From contig NZ_JUGU01000001.1 in assembly GCF_000799465.1 (NCBI RefSeq), forward strand, positions 1,550,001-1,614,000: a DNA stretch of 64,000 bases, read 5' to 3'. A program made the translations under genes and the position numbers. Positions 9,938-19,444 of the stretch are shown here, in pieces. Positions within the stretch are counted from its first letter, which is position 1, and each line of letters starts with the position of its first letter. This stretch comes from Psychroserpens sp. Hel_I_66. GTDB lineage: Bacteria > Bacteroidota > Bacteroidia > Flavobacteriales > Flavobacteriaceae. Under the pieces are notes generated by a model that searched no databases, had not been told where the DNA came from, and was given only the letters and a program-made list of their open reading frames with translations.

Positions 9938-11633
9938 TGTTTAGTTTTTTTTCAAAGGAAAAATTAAAACCATTAGTAGTATCTATATCATATTCAATTT
10001 TCAACTGGCGACAGATTTTGTCTATCAGTTTTGGCTGTATTTTTTTACCCTTAGCCTGTGTTCCATTATCTGAATAATTGAAATATAAAAAATTGTTTTC
10101 GTCGTACTTTAATTCAAAATCAATTTCTTTATGATCTTGTGATCCAAAAGCATGTTTTATGGAGTTGATGTAAAGTTCGGTCAGTAATAAACCTAAATAC
10201 ATGGCATAATCTGTAGGAGTTTCTGCGGATGCTATATGAAATTTATTCTGAATATCATTTTCCTTGAAAACTTCAAAAAAGGTAGCTTTAACATCATTCA
10301 AATAATCATGAATATCAACTTTTTTCTTGTCTTCATTTTTATATAAATGTTTGTGTAATGTTGATATTGCTTCTACTTTGGTCAAGATATTTTTCAATTG
10401 AAAACCTTCTTGACCTTTAGTTTTCTTTAACTGATCTGAAATAAGAATCACCACCAATTGCAAATTATTATTTATGCGATGATTGGCCTCGCTTAATAAA
10501 AACTCGTTTTCTTGTGATAAATCCTGTAATTGTTTATTACTGTTTTTTTCCTTTTTTAAGAAATGAGCAATTAAAATTGCAATAGCTATTGCAAACACCA
10601 AGAACACAATACTTACATACAACTTAGTTTTGTTAGTTGCTAAAGCCTTGTTTTGATTGTCGATCTCAAGTGTGTTGATTTTAATTTGGTTCTCTTTGTC
10701 TTCAAGTTTATATTTTTCTTCGAGTTCGAATAAAAATTTATTATGCTCCAATTGATAGTACTGATCTGTAAGTTGAAGCCTGATTTTCAGATATTCGTAA
10801 GCTTTATTTGTATTGCCTAATTTTTCGTAGATATTACGCGTATTGTCTGTAAAAAGAATTTCGTTATATAACAATTCATTTTTCTTCGCAAAGTCTAAAG
10901 CCTTTAGACTTTCGGTTAGTGCTTTATTTAACTGGTTATCTTTTATTAAAAGTCTTGTATAATTAACATAAGCATCTGCTCTTTGCTGAATAAGTTTATT
11001 CTCTAGTGCGTATACAATTAACTCCTGGAGATAGCTAATGGCTTTACCATACTCCTTTTGATCTTCGTAAACTCCCGAAATTTCAAGGGTAGAATAAAAT
11101 ATATTATCCTTATCATTGATTTTTTTGGCCAATTTTAATGCCCTTTCGGCATATAACAAAGTCGAATCTTGTTTATGGAAATATTCAGTGAAAAGTGCTG
11201 CTTTCCTGCTGTAGAATTTTACCAGACTCGCATCACTAATCGTATTATACTTTAAAATTAAAGATGCCTTATCTAACTCGGTACTTGCTTCTTTGAATAG
11301 CGTTCGTTTTCTGTAAAACTCCGCCATTTTTACGTGGTAAAGAAACTTAAGTTGAGGGTTATCGGTTTCTTTGACAATTTCAAAAGCTTTTAAATAAAAA
11401 TCATTGGCTTGGTTGTAATCGAGATTCAGTTTATAGACTTCTGCTAATCCCATATAGCTTTCGAAAGTCTGTTCTCTATTTTCTGTTTCTGCTAATCTAT
11501 TTTTATAAAAGTCGATAGCTTCATCAAATTTATTTTCATAAATAAGTTGTTGCCCATCAATAAATAAGCTATCATTTTGTGCAAAAGAGACTTGAAAAAA
11601 TATAAAGACAAAAGAAATCCAGAAACACTTCAT
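9930..11633 (-). CDS. TPR-containing sensor histidine kinase (HisKA_2 type)
   Basis: 567 residues: signal peptide (1-19), a periplasmic helical region with TPR-like repeats (about 20-300), a coiled segment, one transmembrane helix (about 338-358), then a HisKA_2 dimerisation domain with phospho-acceptor His385 in EANHRINNN and a HATPase domain (Asn490 in ELYINSIKHAFG, DNG near 527). It senses an unknown signal, probably through protein contacts of the TPR part, and should phosphorylate the overlapping LytTR regulator. This layout is common in Bacteroidetes. The gene starts 1 base after the stop of the upstream gene at 11635. Confidence 0.9.
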   Translation of the reverse strand: MKCFWISFVFIFFQVSFAQNDSLFIDGQQLIYENKFDEAIDFYKNRLAETENREQTFESYMGLAEVYKLNLDYNQANDFYLKAFEIVKETDNPQLKFLYHVKMAEFYRKRTLFKEASTELDKASLILKYNTISDASLVKFYSRKAALFTEYFHKQDSTLLYAERALKLAKKINDKDNIFYSTLEISGVYEDQKEYGKAISYLQELIVYALENKLIQQRADAYVNYTRLLIKDNQLNKALTESLKALDFAKKNELLYNEILFTDNTRNIYEKLGNTNKAYEYLKIRLQLTDQYYQLEHNKFLFELEEKYKLEDKENQIKINTLEIDNQNKALATNKTKLYVSIVFLVFAIAIAILIAHFLKKEKNSNKQLQDLSQENEFLLSEANHRINNNLQLVVILISDQLKKTKGQEGFQLKNILTKVEAISTLHKHLYKNEDKKKVDIHDYLNDVKATFFEVFKENDIQNKFHIASAETPTDYAMYLGLLLTELYINSIKHAFGSQDHKEIDFELKYDENNFLYFNYSDNGTQAKGKKIQPKLIDKICRQLKIEYDIDTTNGFNFSFEKKLNND

Positions 11634-11634
11634 A

Positions 11635-12894
11635 TTAAGTTTTCTGTTTCTTCTTTTTTGCTGCTGGAAATAACACGTTATTAAGTATTAATCGATATCC
11701 AGGAGATGTTGGATGTAAATCTAATTCAGTCTTTGGGTCACCTACTTTGTGTGTATAATCTTCAGGATCGTGTCCTCCATAAAACGTAAAAAAACCTTTT
11801 CCTTTTATGCCATGGATGTATTTAGCTTCGCCATTGGTTTTATTCTCACCTAATACTAACACATTTGACTTAATTTCTTCTCGAGTAAAAGAGGTCGTTT
11901 GTCCCATAAAACCTTTTACCAAAGCAGTATGGTTTTGATTGAGCATTGCAGGAATTGGATCCCACTTTGCTGAAAACTCCATAAGAGAAAAATAATCAGT
12001 AGTTTTCGGAATTCGTCGTTTTCTAGTCATATCAATAGAAGAAAACTCATAAACATTGGGACTTGTTTCTAACAAATAATCCTTAAAAGCCATGGTTTTG
12101 GAATAATCAATCTTGTTTTGGTAGCCAGCATCACTCCCATCACCATCAAACATAGGTTCACAAATATCCACTCCATCGGCAGACAGCGCAATATCAAAAC
12201 TATCTGTAGCGCTGCACATTGCAAACATAAAACCGCCACCAATAACATATTCCCTAATTTTTTTAGCAACCGCTAATTTTTCTTCGGAAACTTTAGAATA
12301 ACCCAACTTTGTTGCTAAAGCTTCAGCTTCTTTCTTTTCTTGGATATACCAAGAAGCAGATCTATAAGCTCTATAAAACTTGCCATATTGTCCAGTAAAA
12401 TCTTCATGGTGAAGATGCAACCAATCGTATAAAAGGAGAGCATCATTCAATACTTCTTCATCGTATATGGTTTCGTAAGGTATTTCAGCATATGTCAAAA
12501 CCATGGTCACAGCATCGTCCCAAGGCTGTAAACCTTTAGGTGTATAAACCGCTATTTTTGGGGCTTTTTCCAAGACAACCGCTTCCATATTTTGTGACGG
12601 ACTGGCAATCATATTCAGAATTTCTTCAGCTTTACTATTAGATATCACTTCAAAGCTCACACCTCTAATTTGGCATTCCCTTTGGATTTCTTCACTATCT
12701 GGCAACAAAAATGATCCTCCTTTATAGTTTAAAAGCCATTTTACTTTCAATTGTTTTTCAAGCGTCCAATAGGTTACACCATACGCTTTTAAATGATTGC
12801 TTTGACCTTCAGCATCCATAGGGATTAATATATACGACGCATAAGAATGTGCCACAATAAATAAAAATACAATTAGGGTTACTATCTTTTTCAT
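11635..12894 (-). CDS. exported protein with glutamine-amidotransferase-like fold, function unknown
   Basis: 419 residues with a cleavable signal peptide (about 1-19). The first part contains GVTYWTLEKQLKVKWLLNY. A later GGGFMFAMCSATDSFD looks like the nucleophile elbow of a class I glutamine-amidotransferase-like fold, with Cys as candidate nucleophile, and FTFYGGHDPED near the end could supply the His. Relatives in Bacteroidetes are, as I recall, sometimes labelled asparagine synthetase B, but none of the AsnB motifs (N-terminal Cys2, SGGxDS) is present, so I would not use that name. It lies 1 base upstream of the kinase gene and is probably co-transcribed. Confidence 0.6.
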   Translation of the reverse strand: MKKIVTLIVFLFIVAHSYASYILIPMDAEGQSNHLKAYGVTYWTLEKQLKVKWLLNYKGGSFLLPDSEEIQRECQIRGVSFEVISNSKAEEILNMIASPSQNMEAVVLEKAPKIAVYTPKGLQPWDDAVTMVLTYAEIPYETIYDEEVLNDALLLYDWLHLHHEDFTGQYGKFYRAYRSASWYIQEKKEAEALATKLGYSKVSEEKLAVAKKIREYVIGGGFMFAMCSATDSFDIALSADGVDICEPMFDGDGSDAGYQNKIDYSKTMAFKDYLLETSPNVYEFSSIDMTRKRRIPKTTDYFSLMEFSAKWDPIPAMLNQNHTALVKGFMGQTTSFTREEIKSNVLVLGENKTNGEAKYIHGIKGKGFFTFYGGHDPEDYTHKVGDPKTELDLHPTSPGYRLILNNVLFPAAKKKKQKT

Positions 12895-12974
12895 AATTGA
12901 AATATACTCAAAAATTATTCCGAAGCTTAATAGTTTAATATAGTTTTAAAAGTTTTTTGGCTAAAACCTTTTTT

Positions 12975-13703
12975 TTAGGTTAAGGCTAACTTTTTTAATT
13001 CATTATAATAAGGTAAACACTCCTCTAATAATGATTTTAAATGCTTCGGAAATGAATCTTTTTTTGGCTCATATTTCGCAAAACCAGAAGATTTATGCAC
13101 ATTCTCATACCAATATGTAGACCAAACGCCATCCTCTTTACGTTTTGAGGGTTGCCAATTAAGCATATGTTCATCAAATGGAATTTCTACATGATCACAT
13201 AATTTCCTCAAGACACTTTGAGGATTTAACAATACATTTTTGGCATCAAGAACTACAAAGTCTATGTTCTTGCTTTTAAACTCTTTAATTAAATCTACGT
13301 GCAGTTTATAGCCAACATCCTCAATTGTTGGGTTTTTGATCACTCTATCAAACGAGGGTAACATTTCTTTTGGATCGCGAGTAAGGATGACATTAGTCAA
13401 CTTGCTCATGAATGAACGGTCTAAATCTAACAAATGATGCGTCATATTCTTGAAGAAAAGCACTTCTGCTTCCGAAGAATTAAGCATCATATCCACCACT
13501 TTTGCTCCATCATTCTCCATTGTCGCTAATATCTCTTCTGCTCCAGGGTGATATTCACTAGCTTTAGAATTCCGAAGATAATAACCATATAAAGGCTCAT
13601 CAAAAACCTTTGTATCCTTACGTTGTGCAAAACTGTACATCAAAGCTGTCGAAATATTACGCGGTCCAGACCAAACCGAAATTCGCTTTACATTATTTGA
13701 CAT
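12975..13703 (-). CDS. sulfotransferase-like protein
   Basis: 242 residues. The N-terminal ISVWSGPRNISTALMYSF is a P-loop-like PAPS 5'-phosphate-binding motif of the sulfotransferase family, and VILTRDPKEMLPSF matches the 3'-phosphate-binding region (Arg, then Ser). It has no signal peptide. It overlaps the class IV aminotransferase gene by 11 bases, so the two are translationally coupled and presumably act in one pathway. The acceptor molecule cannot be inferred; the true activity may be a kinase-like or sulfotransferase reaction on an amino compound. Confidence 0.7.
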   Translation of the reverse strand: MSNNVKRISVWSGPRNISTALMYSFAQRKDTKVFDEPLYGYYLRNSKASEYHPGAEEILATMENDGAKVVDMMLNSSEAEVLFFKNMTHHLLDLDRSFMSKLTNVILTRDPKEMLPSFDRVIKNPTIEDVGYKLHVDLIKEFKSKNIDFVVLDAKNVLLNPQSVLRKLCDHVEIPFDEHMLNWQPSKRKEDGVWSTYWYENVHKSSGFAKYEPKKDSFPKHLKSLLEECLPYYNELKKLALT

Positions 13704-14613
13704 TTAAAACAGCTTCTGCAATTAAATCATTGTATAATCTACTTAACTTTTTGGTCATATCGCCATATGATTTGTCACCAATTGTGCGACCATCAATTTT
13801 TGTCACTGGAGTTAGACCTCCAAAAGTTCCTGTAACAAAAGCCTCATCTGCTCCGTAAACATCAAACAATGAAAAATCTTTTTCATGACACTCTATATCG
13901 TTACGTTCGCAGGCCTCAATCACTTTAGCTCTCGTGATCCCGTTCATACAATATTTACCGGTAGACGTCCATACTTCGTTGTTTTTTATGACGAAAAAGT
14001 TTGTTGCATTACAGGTTGAAACGAATCCATTGACGTCCAGCATTAACGCTTCATCTGCTCCAGCTTCAATGGCTTGAATGAGCGCTTGGACCTCGTGTAA
14101 TTTACTGTGGCAATTAAGTCTGGGATCTAAATAATCTGGCGAACCACGTCTAATTGTAGATGTAAAAAGCGTGATTCCTTTTTCTTTACTGTCTTGGGAA
14201 GCTTTTTTATACTCTGGTATAATAACAATATTAGGTCCGGAAATTGTAAGTCTAGGATCTTGTGATGGTGTTTTTTTTATGCCTCTTGTAATCATAATTC
14301 TAACGTGAACATGATCTGTCATTTTATTTTTATCCAAAACTTCCCAGACAATTGCAGTCAGTTCTTTTTTAGAAAACGGAAATACCATACCAACACTTGC
14401 TGCAGAAGACCACAATCTATCTAAATGATCTTCTAAAAAAACCAGAACACCTTTATGCAAACGCAACGCTTCCCAAATCCCATCTCCAACAAGATAACCG
14501 CTATCAAATACAGATATTTTTGCATCTTCTCTTCGGAAATAGTCTCCATTCACATAAATCTCTATGTCTTTATTTCTGTCATCTGCGACAGCATTGTGCG
14601 TACCGTGAACCAT
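13693..14613 (-). CDS. class IV aminotransferase (BCAT/D-amino-acid aminotransferase-like)
   Basis: 306 residues, PLP-dependent fold type IV. Typical features are VFDSGYLVGDGIWEALRL near the N-terminus, Arg/Lys-rich LNCHSKLHEVQAL with the likely PLP lysine, EALMLDVNGFVSTCNATNFF and the C-terminal GITRAKVIEA and VTGTFGGLTPV blocks. It could act as a branched-chain or D-amino-acid aminotransferase, or as aminodeoxychorismate lyase; the motifs do not decide. The coupling to a sulfotransferase-like gene argues for a dedicated role rather than general branched-chain metabolism. Confidence 0.82.
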   Translation of the reverse strand: MVHGTHNAVADDRNKDIEIYVNGDYFRREDAKISVFDSGYLVGDGIWEALRLHKGVLVFLEDHLDRLWSSAASVGMVFPFSKKELTAIVWEVLDKNKMTDHVHVRIMITRGIKKTPSQDPRLTISGPNIVIIPEYKKASQDSKEKGITLFTSTIRRGSPDYLDPRLNCHSKLHEVQALIQAIEAGADEALMLDVNGFVSTCNATNFFVIKNNEVWTSTGKYCMNGITRAKVIEACERNDIECHEKDFSLFDVYGADEAFVTGTFGGLTPVTKIDGRTIGDKSYGDMTKKLSRLYNDLIAEAVLNVK

Positions 14614-14688
14614 ATTTAATACTTAAATTGATTCTAGAAAGATAATTATTTTGTGAGAGAATTTTAAGATTTACAAAGTAATTAAATA

Positions 14689-15735
14689 CTACTTTTTTAT
14701 TGATTTTATGGAACGCTCGGGACCAGAGAGTAGAGACGCAATTGTTTTGGTATTTGGAAATTGCTCTAAAATAATTTTAATAAACACAGTAATTGGAATT
14801 GCCATAATCAATCCTGGAATTCCCCAGATAAATCCCCAAAGCATGAGCATAATAAGCACAGCTATAACATTTATCGAAAATGATTTACCCATAAATATAG
14901 GCTCTAAAATAGCTCCAAAAACAACCTGAACTCCTGTTATTGAAATAATAAAGAACAATAAGGCACTTGTAGGATCTAATTCTACAAAAGCAAAAATAGA
15001 TAACAGGATAACGCAAATAAATGAGCCTACCATTTGTACAAAATTGATTAAGAATCCAAAGAGACCCCAAAATATAGGGAAGCTCACTTCAAAATATACA
15101 CAAGCTAAACCAGTAAATAATCCCGTAAGAGCGCTAACTAAAAACTTAACTTTAATAAAGGTGATTAAATCTCTTTCTATTTTTATAAACGCTTTTACTG
15201 AGGTATGCTTGCGCTTTAAAATCGTATTGTTCAAAACTTGATGCATGTTTATAGACTCTGATAACCAAAGAATAGTAAAAAAAACAATCATCAAAATATT
15301 GGTTAGAAATTTTCTAACGAAATCCACTGTAGAACCTATATTATCTTTTGCAAAAAATTGTGACAAAAAATTACCGTCTGGATTATACTCCATCCCAACC
15401 TTATCTTGCATGTAAAGCATTAAGTCATTAATTTTAACTTCTGCTTTAGCGAAAAAACCTGTATTATTTGATAGAATTTGTTTACTTGATAATTGCACCA
15501 ACTCCACTCCTATCATGACGCCAACAACAATGAGCGAAATCACGATGATGATACTTATTAATCTTGGTACATTTCGTCGTCCCAACCAACGCATTAATGG
15601 CAAAAACAATAATGCAATAAACATCGAAGAAATTAAAGGAATAAATATAAATGATAAAATCTTGAGTAGATAAAATACCAAAGGAACCACTATAAATAAT
15701 AGTAGCACATTAGTAGTACGTCTTTGTTCTAACAT
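14689..15735 (-). CDS. AI-2E family membrane transporter
   Basis: 348 residues with seven to eight hydrophobic segments in the AI-2E (PerM/TqsA) arrangement: a pair at the N-terminus (VPLVFYLLKILSFIFIPL, FIALLFLPL), a third near 65-85, a long soluble stretch (about 95-150), and a C-terminal bundle with GIPGLIMAIPITVFIK. Relatives export small molecules or act as ion/proton antiporters; the substrate is not predictable here. It is a stand-alone gene between the aminotransferase and dnaB. Confidence 0.88.
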   Translation of the reverse strand: MLEQRRTTNVLLLFIVVPLVFYLLKILSFIFIPLISSMFIALLFLPLMRWLGRRNVPRLISIIIVISLIVVGVMIGVELVQLSSKQILSNNTGFFAKAEVKINDLMLYMQDKVGMEYNPDGNFLSQFFAKDNIGSTVDFVRKFLTNILMIVFFTILWLSESINMHQVLNNTILKRKHTSVKAFIKIERDLITFIKVKFLVSALTGLFTGLACVYFEVSFPIFWGLFGFLINFVQMVGSFICVILLSIFAFVELDPTSALLFFIISITGVQVVFGAILEPIFMGKSFSINVIAVLIMLMLWGFIWGIPGLIMAIPITVFIKIILEQFPNTKTIASLLSGPERSIKSIKK

Positions 15736-15814
15736 GAGGCAATGTTTGTTTTCTTAATAGCAAATGCAAATTTAATGGAAAATGTCTTTAATTGAATTAA
15801 GACTATCTTAAAAT

Positions 15815-17353
15815 TTAAAAAGGCACATCATTATCATCCTCTTCTGGTGCACCAAAAGCATCATTTGCAGACGGAAATTTATCTGGAGTAAACGTATCAT
15901 CGTTTGCTGCTGCATTCATTTTAGAATGGAATTCGCCAAATGGTGTATCAAAATCATCAAGGTTATCAAACTTACCTAAATGACCAACAAACTTTAATCG
16001 TATGTTTTCCAATCCACCATTTCTATGCTTAGCGACTATGAATTCTCCTTGACCTTCGGTTGGTGAACGTTCCTCATCATCCCACTCGTCAATTTTGTAG
16101 TATTCTGGTCTGTAAATAAAGCTTACAATATCTGCATCTTGCTCAATCGCTCCAGATTCACGTAAATCTGAAAGTAACGGACGTTTACTTCCTCCACGGG
16201 TTTCAACTGCACGTGACAATTGCGATAGCGCTATAACAGGTATAGATAATTCTTTAGCCAAAGCTTTAAGATTTCGGGAAATTGTTGAAATTTCTTGCTC
16301 ACGATTTCCTCCTTTTTGACTTCCTCCAGCTGTCATTAACTGTAAGTAATCTACCATTATGACCTTGATTCCGTATTGTGAAGCTAAACGTCTAGCCTTT
16401 GCACGTAAATCAAAAATAGAAAGTGATGGTGTGTCGTCAATAAATAACGGTGCTTTTTCTAAAGTTTTCACTTTAACGTTCAACTGTTCCCACTCGTGCT
16501 TTTCCAATTTTCCTGTTCTTAACTTTTCTGAAGAAAGGCTCGTTTCCGAAGAAATTAAACGCGTTATCAATTGAACCGATGACATTTCTAATGAAAAGAA
16601 CGCTACCGGAATATTACTATCTACTGCAATATTTCTCGCCATTGTTAAGGTTAATGCGGTTTTACCCATACCTGGACGTGCTGCGATAATGATTAAATCA
16701 CTTGGCTGCCAACCCGAAGTCAATCGATCTAATTTGGTGAAACCTGTTGGAATCCCACTCATCCCCTCTTTATTGGAGATTTCCTCAATTTTCTTTTTGG
16801 CTTGGATAACTAAGCTTTGTGCGGTTTCGGTAGATTTTTTGACATTACCTTGCGTAACTTCATACAATTTTGCTTCTGCATTATCCAATAAATCAAAAAC
16901 ATCCTTAGTCTCGTCGTATGCTTCTTCTATAATTTCGTTGGAAATTTTAATCAAACTACGCTGAATATATTTTTGAAGAATAATACGTGCATGAAACTCA
17001 ATATGCGCAGATGACGATACACGTTGAGTTAATGAAATCAAGTAAAAATCACCACCAACTAAATCTAACTTTGCGTCTTTTTTTAATTGACTGGAAACGG
17101 TTAATAAATCGACCGGTTCACTGTTTTCAAATAATTTGAAAATTGCTTCAAAGATATGTTTATGGGCATCTTTATAAAAAGCATCTGTACTTAGTATATC
17201 AATAACCTCATCAACACCTTTTTTATCAATCATCATTGCACCAAGCACAACTTCCTCTAAATCAATAGCTTGAGGTGGTATTTTTCCTTTCTCTAAACTA
17301 ATGATAGTGCTTTTATCGACTTTGTAGCCTTGTAGTTGGTTAGGTTGTTTCAT
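15815..17353 (-). CDS. dnaB: replicative DNA helicase DnaB
   Basis: 512 residues. Hexameric 5'-3' helicase at the replication fork. The N-terminal DnaG-interacting domain (about 28-130) starts PPQAIDLEEVVLGAMM. The RecA-like motor has Walker A ARPGMGKTALTL, Walker B VIMVDYLQLM, and the SDLRESGAIEQDADIV arginine-finger region. No intein interrupts the motor. The acidic C-terminal tail (about 470-512) is of the length seen in related genera. No promoter box of good quality is visible directly upstream. Confidence 0.97.
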   Translation of the reverse strand: MKQPNQLQGYKVDKSTIISLEKGKIPPQAIDLEEVVLGAMMIDKKGVDEVIDILSTDAFYKDAHKHIFEAIFKLFENSEPVDLLTVSSQLKKDAKLDLVGGDFYLISLTQRVSSSAHIEFHARIILQKYIQRSLIKISNEIIEEAYDETKDVFDLLDNAEAKLYEVTQGNVKKSTETAQSLVIQAKKKIEEISNKEGMSGIPTGFTKLDRLTSGWQPSDLIIIAARPGMGKTALTLTMARNIAVDSNIPVAFFSLEMSSVQLITRLISSETSLSSEKLRTGKLEKHEWEQLNVKVKTLEKAPLFIDDTPSLSIFDLRAKARRLASQYGIKVIMVDYLQLMTAGGSQKGGNREQEISTISRNLKALAKELSIPVIALSQLSRAVETRGGSKRPLLSDLRESGAIEQDADIVSFIYRPEYYKIDEWDDEERSPTEGQGEFIVAKHRNGGLENIRLKFVGHLGKFDNLDDFDTPFGEFHSKMNAAANDDTFTPDKFPSANDAFGAPEEDDNDVPF

Positions 17354-17471
17354 AACTGCGAATGTAAATAAATTGTAAACTAAAATTGAATTTTTAAAAT
17401 CTTCAATCTTAACAGGTCATCAACAATTTAACTGTTGATAACTTGTTAATATTGTTAATAGCCATAAAAAA

Positions 17472-17494
17472 AACCGAAACATAATGCTTCGGTT
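17472..17494 (-). terminator. intrinsic terminator of accA
   Basis: AACCGAA (17472-17478), 9-base loop, TTCGGTT (17488-17494); on the minus strand the stem is followed by eight T. It lies 27 bases past the accA stop. Confidence 0.78.
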
Positions 17495-17520
17495 AAATGA
17501 ATGCTATATTTTAAAACGGA

Positions 17521-18474
17521 TTAGCCTTTAAAAACTCCCATCTCTAAGTATTTTTCCATACGTTGATTCACCAAATCTTTTGGTGATAAGTTTTTAAGTA
17601 TCTCATAATTTTTTTCGATGGCTTCTTTTACTGCTAAAAAAGCAGCTCTTCTATCTGTATGTGCTCCTCCTAATGGTTCTTTTATAATATCATCTACCAA
17701 CTTGAGTTTCTTCATATCTGGAGCAGTCAGTTTTAATGCATCTGCAGCACGCTCTTTATATTCCCAGCTTCTCCATAAAATGGATGAACAAGATTCTGGT
17801 GAGATTACTGAGTACCACGTGTTCTCTAACATTAAAACGCGATCTCCTACTCCTATCCCTAGTGCTCCACCAGATGCACCTTCACCAATTATAATTGTAA
17901 TAATTGGCACTTTAAGCCTTGTCATCTCGAGAATATTTCTGGCAATGGCTTCTCCTTGTCCGCGCTCTTCTGCTTCCAACCCTGGATATGCTCCTGGTGT
18001 GTCAATTAGAGTGACCACAGGTATTCCAAATTTTTCGGCAGATTTCATTAAACGTAATGCTTTACGGTAGCCTTCGGGATTTGACATTCCAAAGTTTCTA
18101 TACTGACGCGTTTTAGTATTAAAACCTTTTTGTTGACCTATAAACATATAAGATTGGTCTCCTATTTTACCTAAGCCACCAATCATCGCTTTATCATCCT
18201 TGACATTACGGTCACCATGCAGTTCTAAAAATGATTCTCCACAAAGTGCTTTAATATGATCTAAAGTGTATGGTCTATCTGGATGCCTAGACAGCTGCAC
18301 ACGCTGCCAAGCTGTTAAGTTTTTATAAATCTCTTTTTTGGTTTCAAGAAGCTTTTTTTCAATTTTCTTACAGGTTTGGGTGACATCAACATCACTCTCC
18401 TCGCCTATTAACTCGCATTTCTCAAGTTGTTCTTGAAGTTCTTTTATTGGTAATTCAAAATCTAAATATTCCAT
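17521..18474 (-). CDS. accA: acetyl-CoA carboxylase carboxyltransferase subunit alpha
   Basis: 317 residues, normal length. AccA with AccD transfers the carboxyl group from carboxybiotin to acetyl-CoA, the first committed step of fatty acid synthesis. Recognisable blocks are the N-terminal helical region (about 1-60), [45 protein letters not shown] and [17 protein letters not shown] with the oxyanion-hole glycines. A TATATTTG-like -7 box (minus strand, 18516-18523) lies about 42 bases upstream, without a clear -33 box. Confidence 0.97.
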   Translation of the reverse strand: MEYLDFELPIKELQEQLEKCELIGEESDVDVTQTCKKIEKKLLETKKEIYKNLTAWQRVQLSRHPDRPYTLDHIKALCGESFLELHGDRNVKDDKAMIGGLGKIGDQSYMFIGQQKGFNTKTRQYRNFGMSNPEGYRKALRLMKSAEKFGIPVVTLIDTPGAYPGLEAEERGQGEAIARNILEMTRLKVPIITIIIGEGASGGALGIGVGDRVLMLENTWYSVISPESCSSILWRSWEYKERAADALKLTAPDMKKLKLVDDIIKEPLGGAHTDRRAAFLAVKEAIEKNYEILKNLSPKDLVNQRMEKYLEMGVFKG

Positions 18475-18529
18475 AGAAATTTTGATAGTTTTAAATTAAA
18501 ATTAGTTAGTTAATACAAATATAAAAACT

Positions 18530-19444
18530 TTAATCTGGTTTATTTGTAAAGGCTCTTCGATTTTTATAAGTCTTGTAATTTTTAAGTATGCCATCGGCTA
18601 ATACTGTGGTCAATACCAAAAATGCACCATAATAAAATTGTGTGCTCATAAGTTCGGTTTCAGGAAATAAAAATAACGCCAATCCTAAACCATATAAAGG
18701 TTCTAAATTATAGGTCAATATCACTGTATAAGGACTTAAATTTTTCATTACGCCAACAGAACCAATAAACGCGTAGGCTGTACAAACAGATGCCAGTATT
18801 AGCAAATACATCCAATCTGATGTTTTTAGGGTGAAAAATTCCGCAGAAAATCCACCTTGAAATATCAATATGAAAAATGTCAGAAACACAACTCCGCTAA
18901 TAAACTCATAAAATGATATAACGGTGGCACGATGTTGTGCTATAAAACGACCATTGATCACTGCAAATAACGTTGAGAACAATGCTGAAGAAATACCGAG
19001 TAAAATACCATTTATGTATTTTATTTCGCTTTGCGTGATTAGAAATATTCCTATTATTACGATGATTCCAAAAATGATCTCATACCAAATAATCTTTCGC
19101 CTATAAATTAAAGGCTCAATAAAAGACGCAAAAAAAGCGCCTGTTGAAAACATGGCCAATGTGATTGAAACATTGGATTGATTGATGGCTTCAAAAAAGG
19201 TAATCCAATGAAGTGCTATGATAATTCCTGCTCCAAAAAACTTTAGCTTGGCTGTTGTTGAGACTTTAATTTTCAGCTTAACAATTTTAATATATAGGTA
19301 CATTAAAATTCCTGCAATTAGCATTCGGTACCAAACCAAAGCAGTTGAACCTATAGATATTAATTCTCCTAAAATAGCAGTGAAACCAGCAATAAAAACA
19401 AGCAGGTGTAAATGAAGATAATTCTTTAATTTATCGTTTTGCAT
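18530..19444 (-). CDS. EamA/DMT-superfamily transporter
   Basis: 304 residues with ten hydrophobic segments forming two EamA repeats (about 8-145 and 150-290), for example GELISIGSTALVWYRMLIAG and VCTAYAFIGSVGVMKNLSPY, the latter typical of the second repeat. Likely an inner membrane exporter of metabolites or amino acids; the substrate is unknown. Its start overlaps the end of the LptF/G-like gene by 14 bases, making it the last gene of the 21988-18530 run. Confidence 0.88.
   Translation of the reverse strand: MQNDKLKNYLHLHLLVFIAGFTAILGELISIGSTALVWYRMLIAGILMYLYIKIVKLKIKVSTTAKLKFFGAGIIIALHWITFFEAINQSNVSITLAMFSTGAFFASFIEPLIYRRKIIWYEIIFGIIVIIGIFLITQSEIKYINGILLGISSALFSTLFAVINGRFIAQHRATVISFYEFISGVVFLTFFILIFQGGFSAEFFTLKTSDWMYLLILASVCTAYAFIGSVGVMKNLSPYTVILTYNLEPLYGLGLALFLFPETELMSTQFYYGAFLVLTTVLADGILKNYKTYKNRRAFTNKPD

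Noticed and set aside
11635..12894. asparagine synthetase B
   Set aside because: No N-terminal Cys2 nucleophile, no SGGxDS PP-loop; the protein is exported.
15815..17353. intein in dnaB
   Set aside because: The motor domain is uninterrupted and the length is normal.
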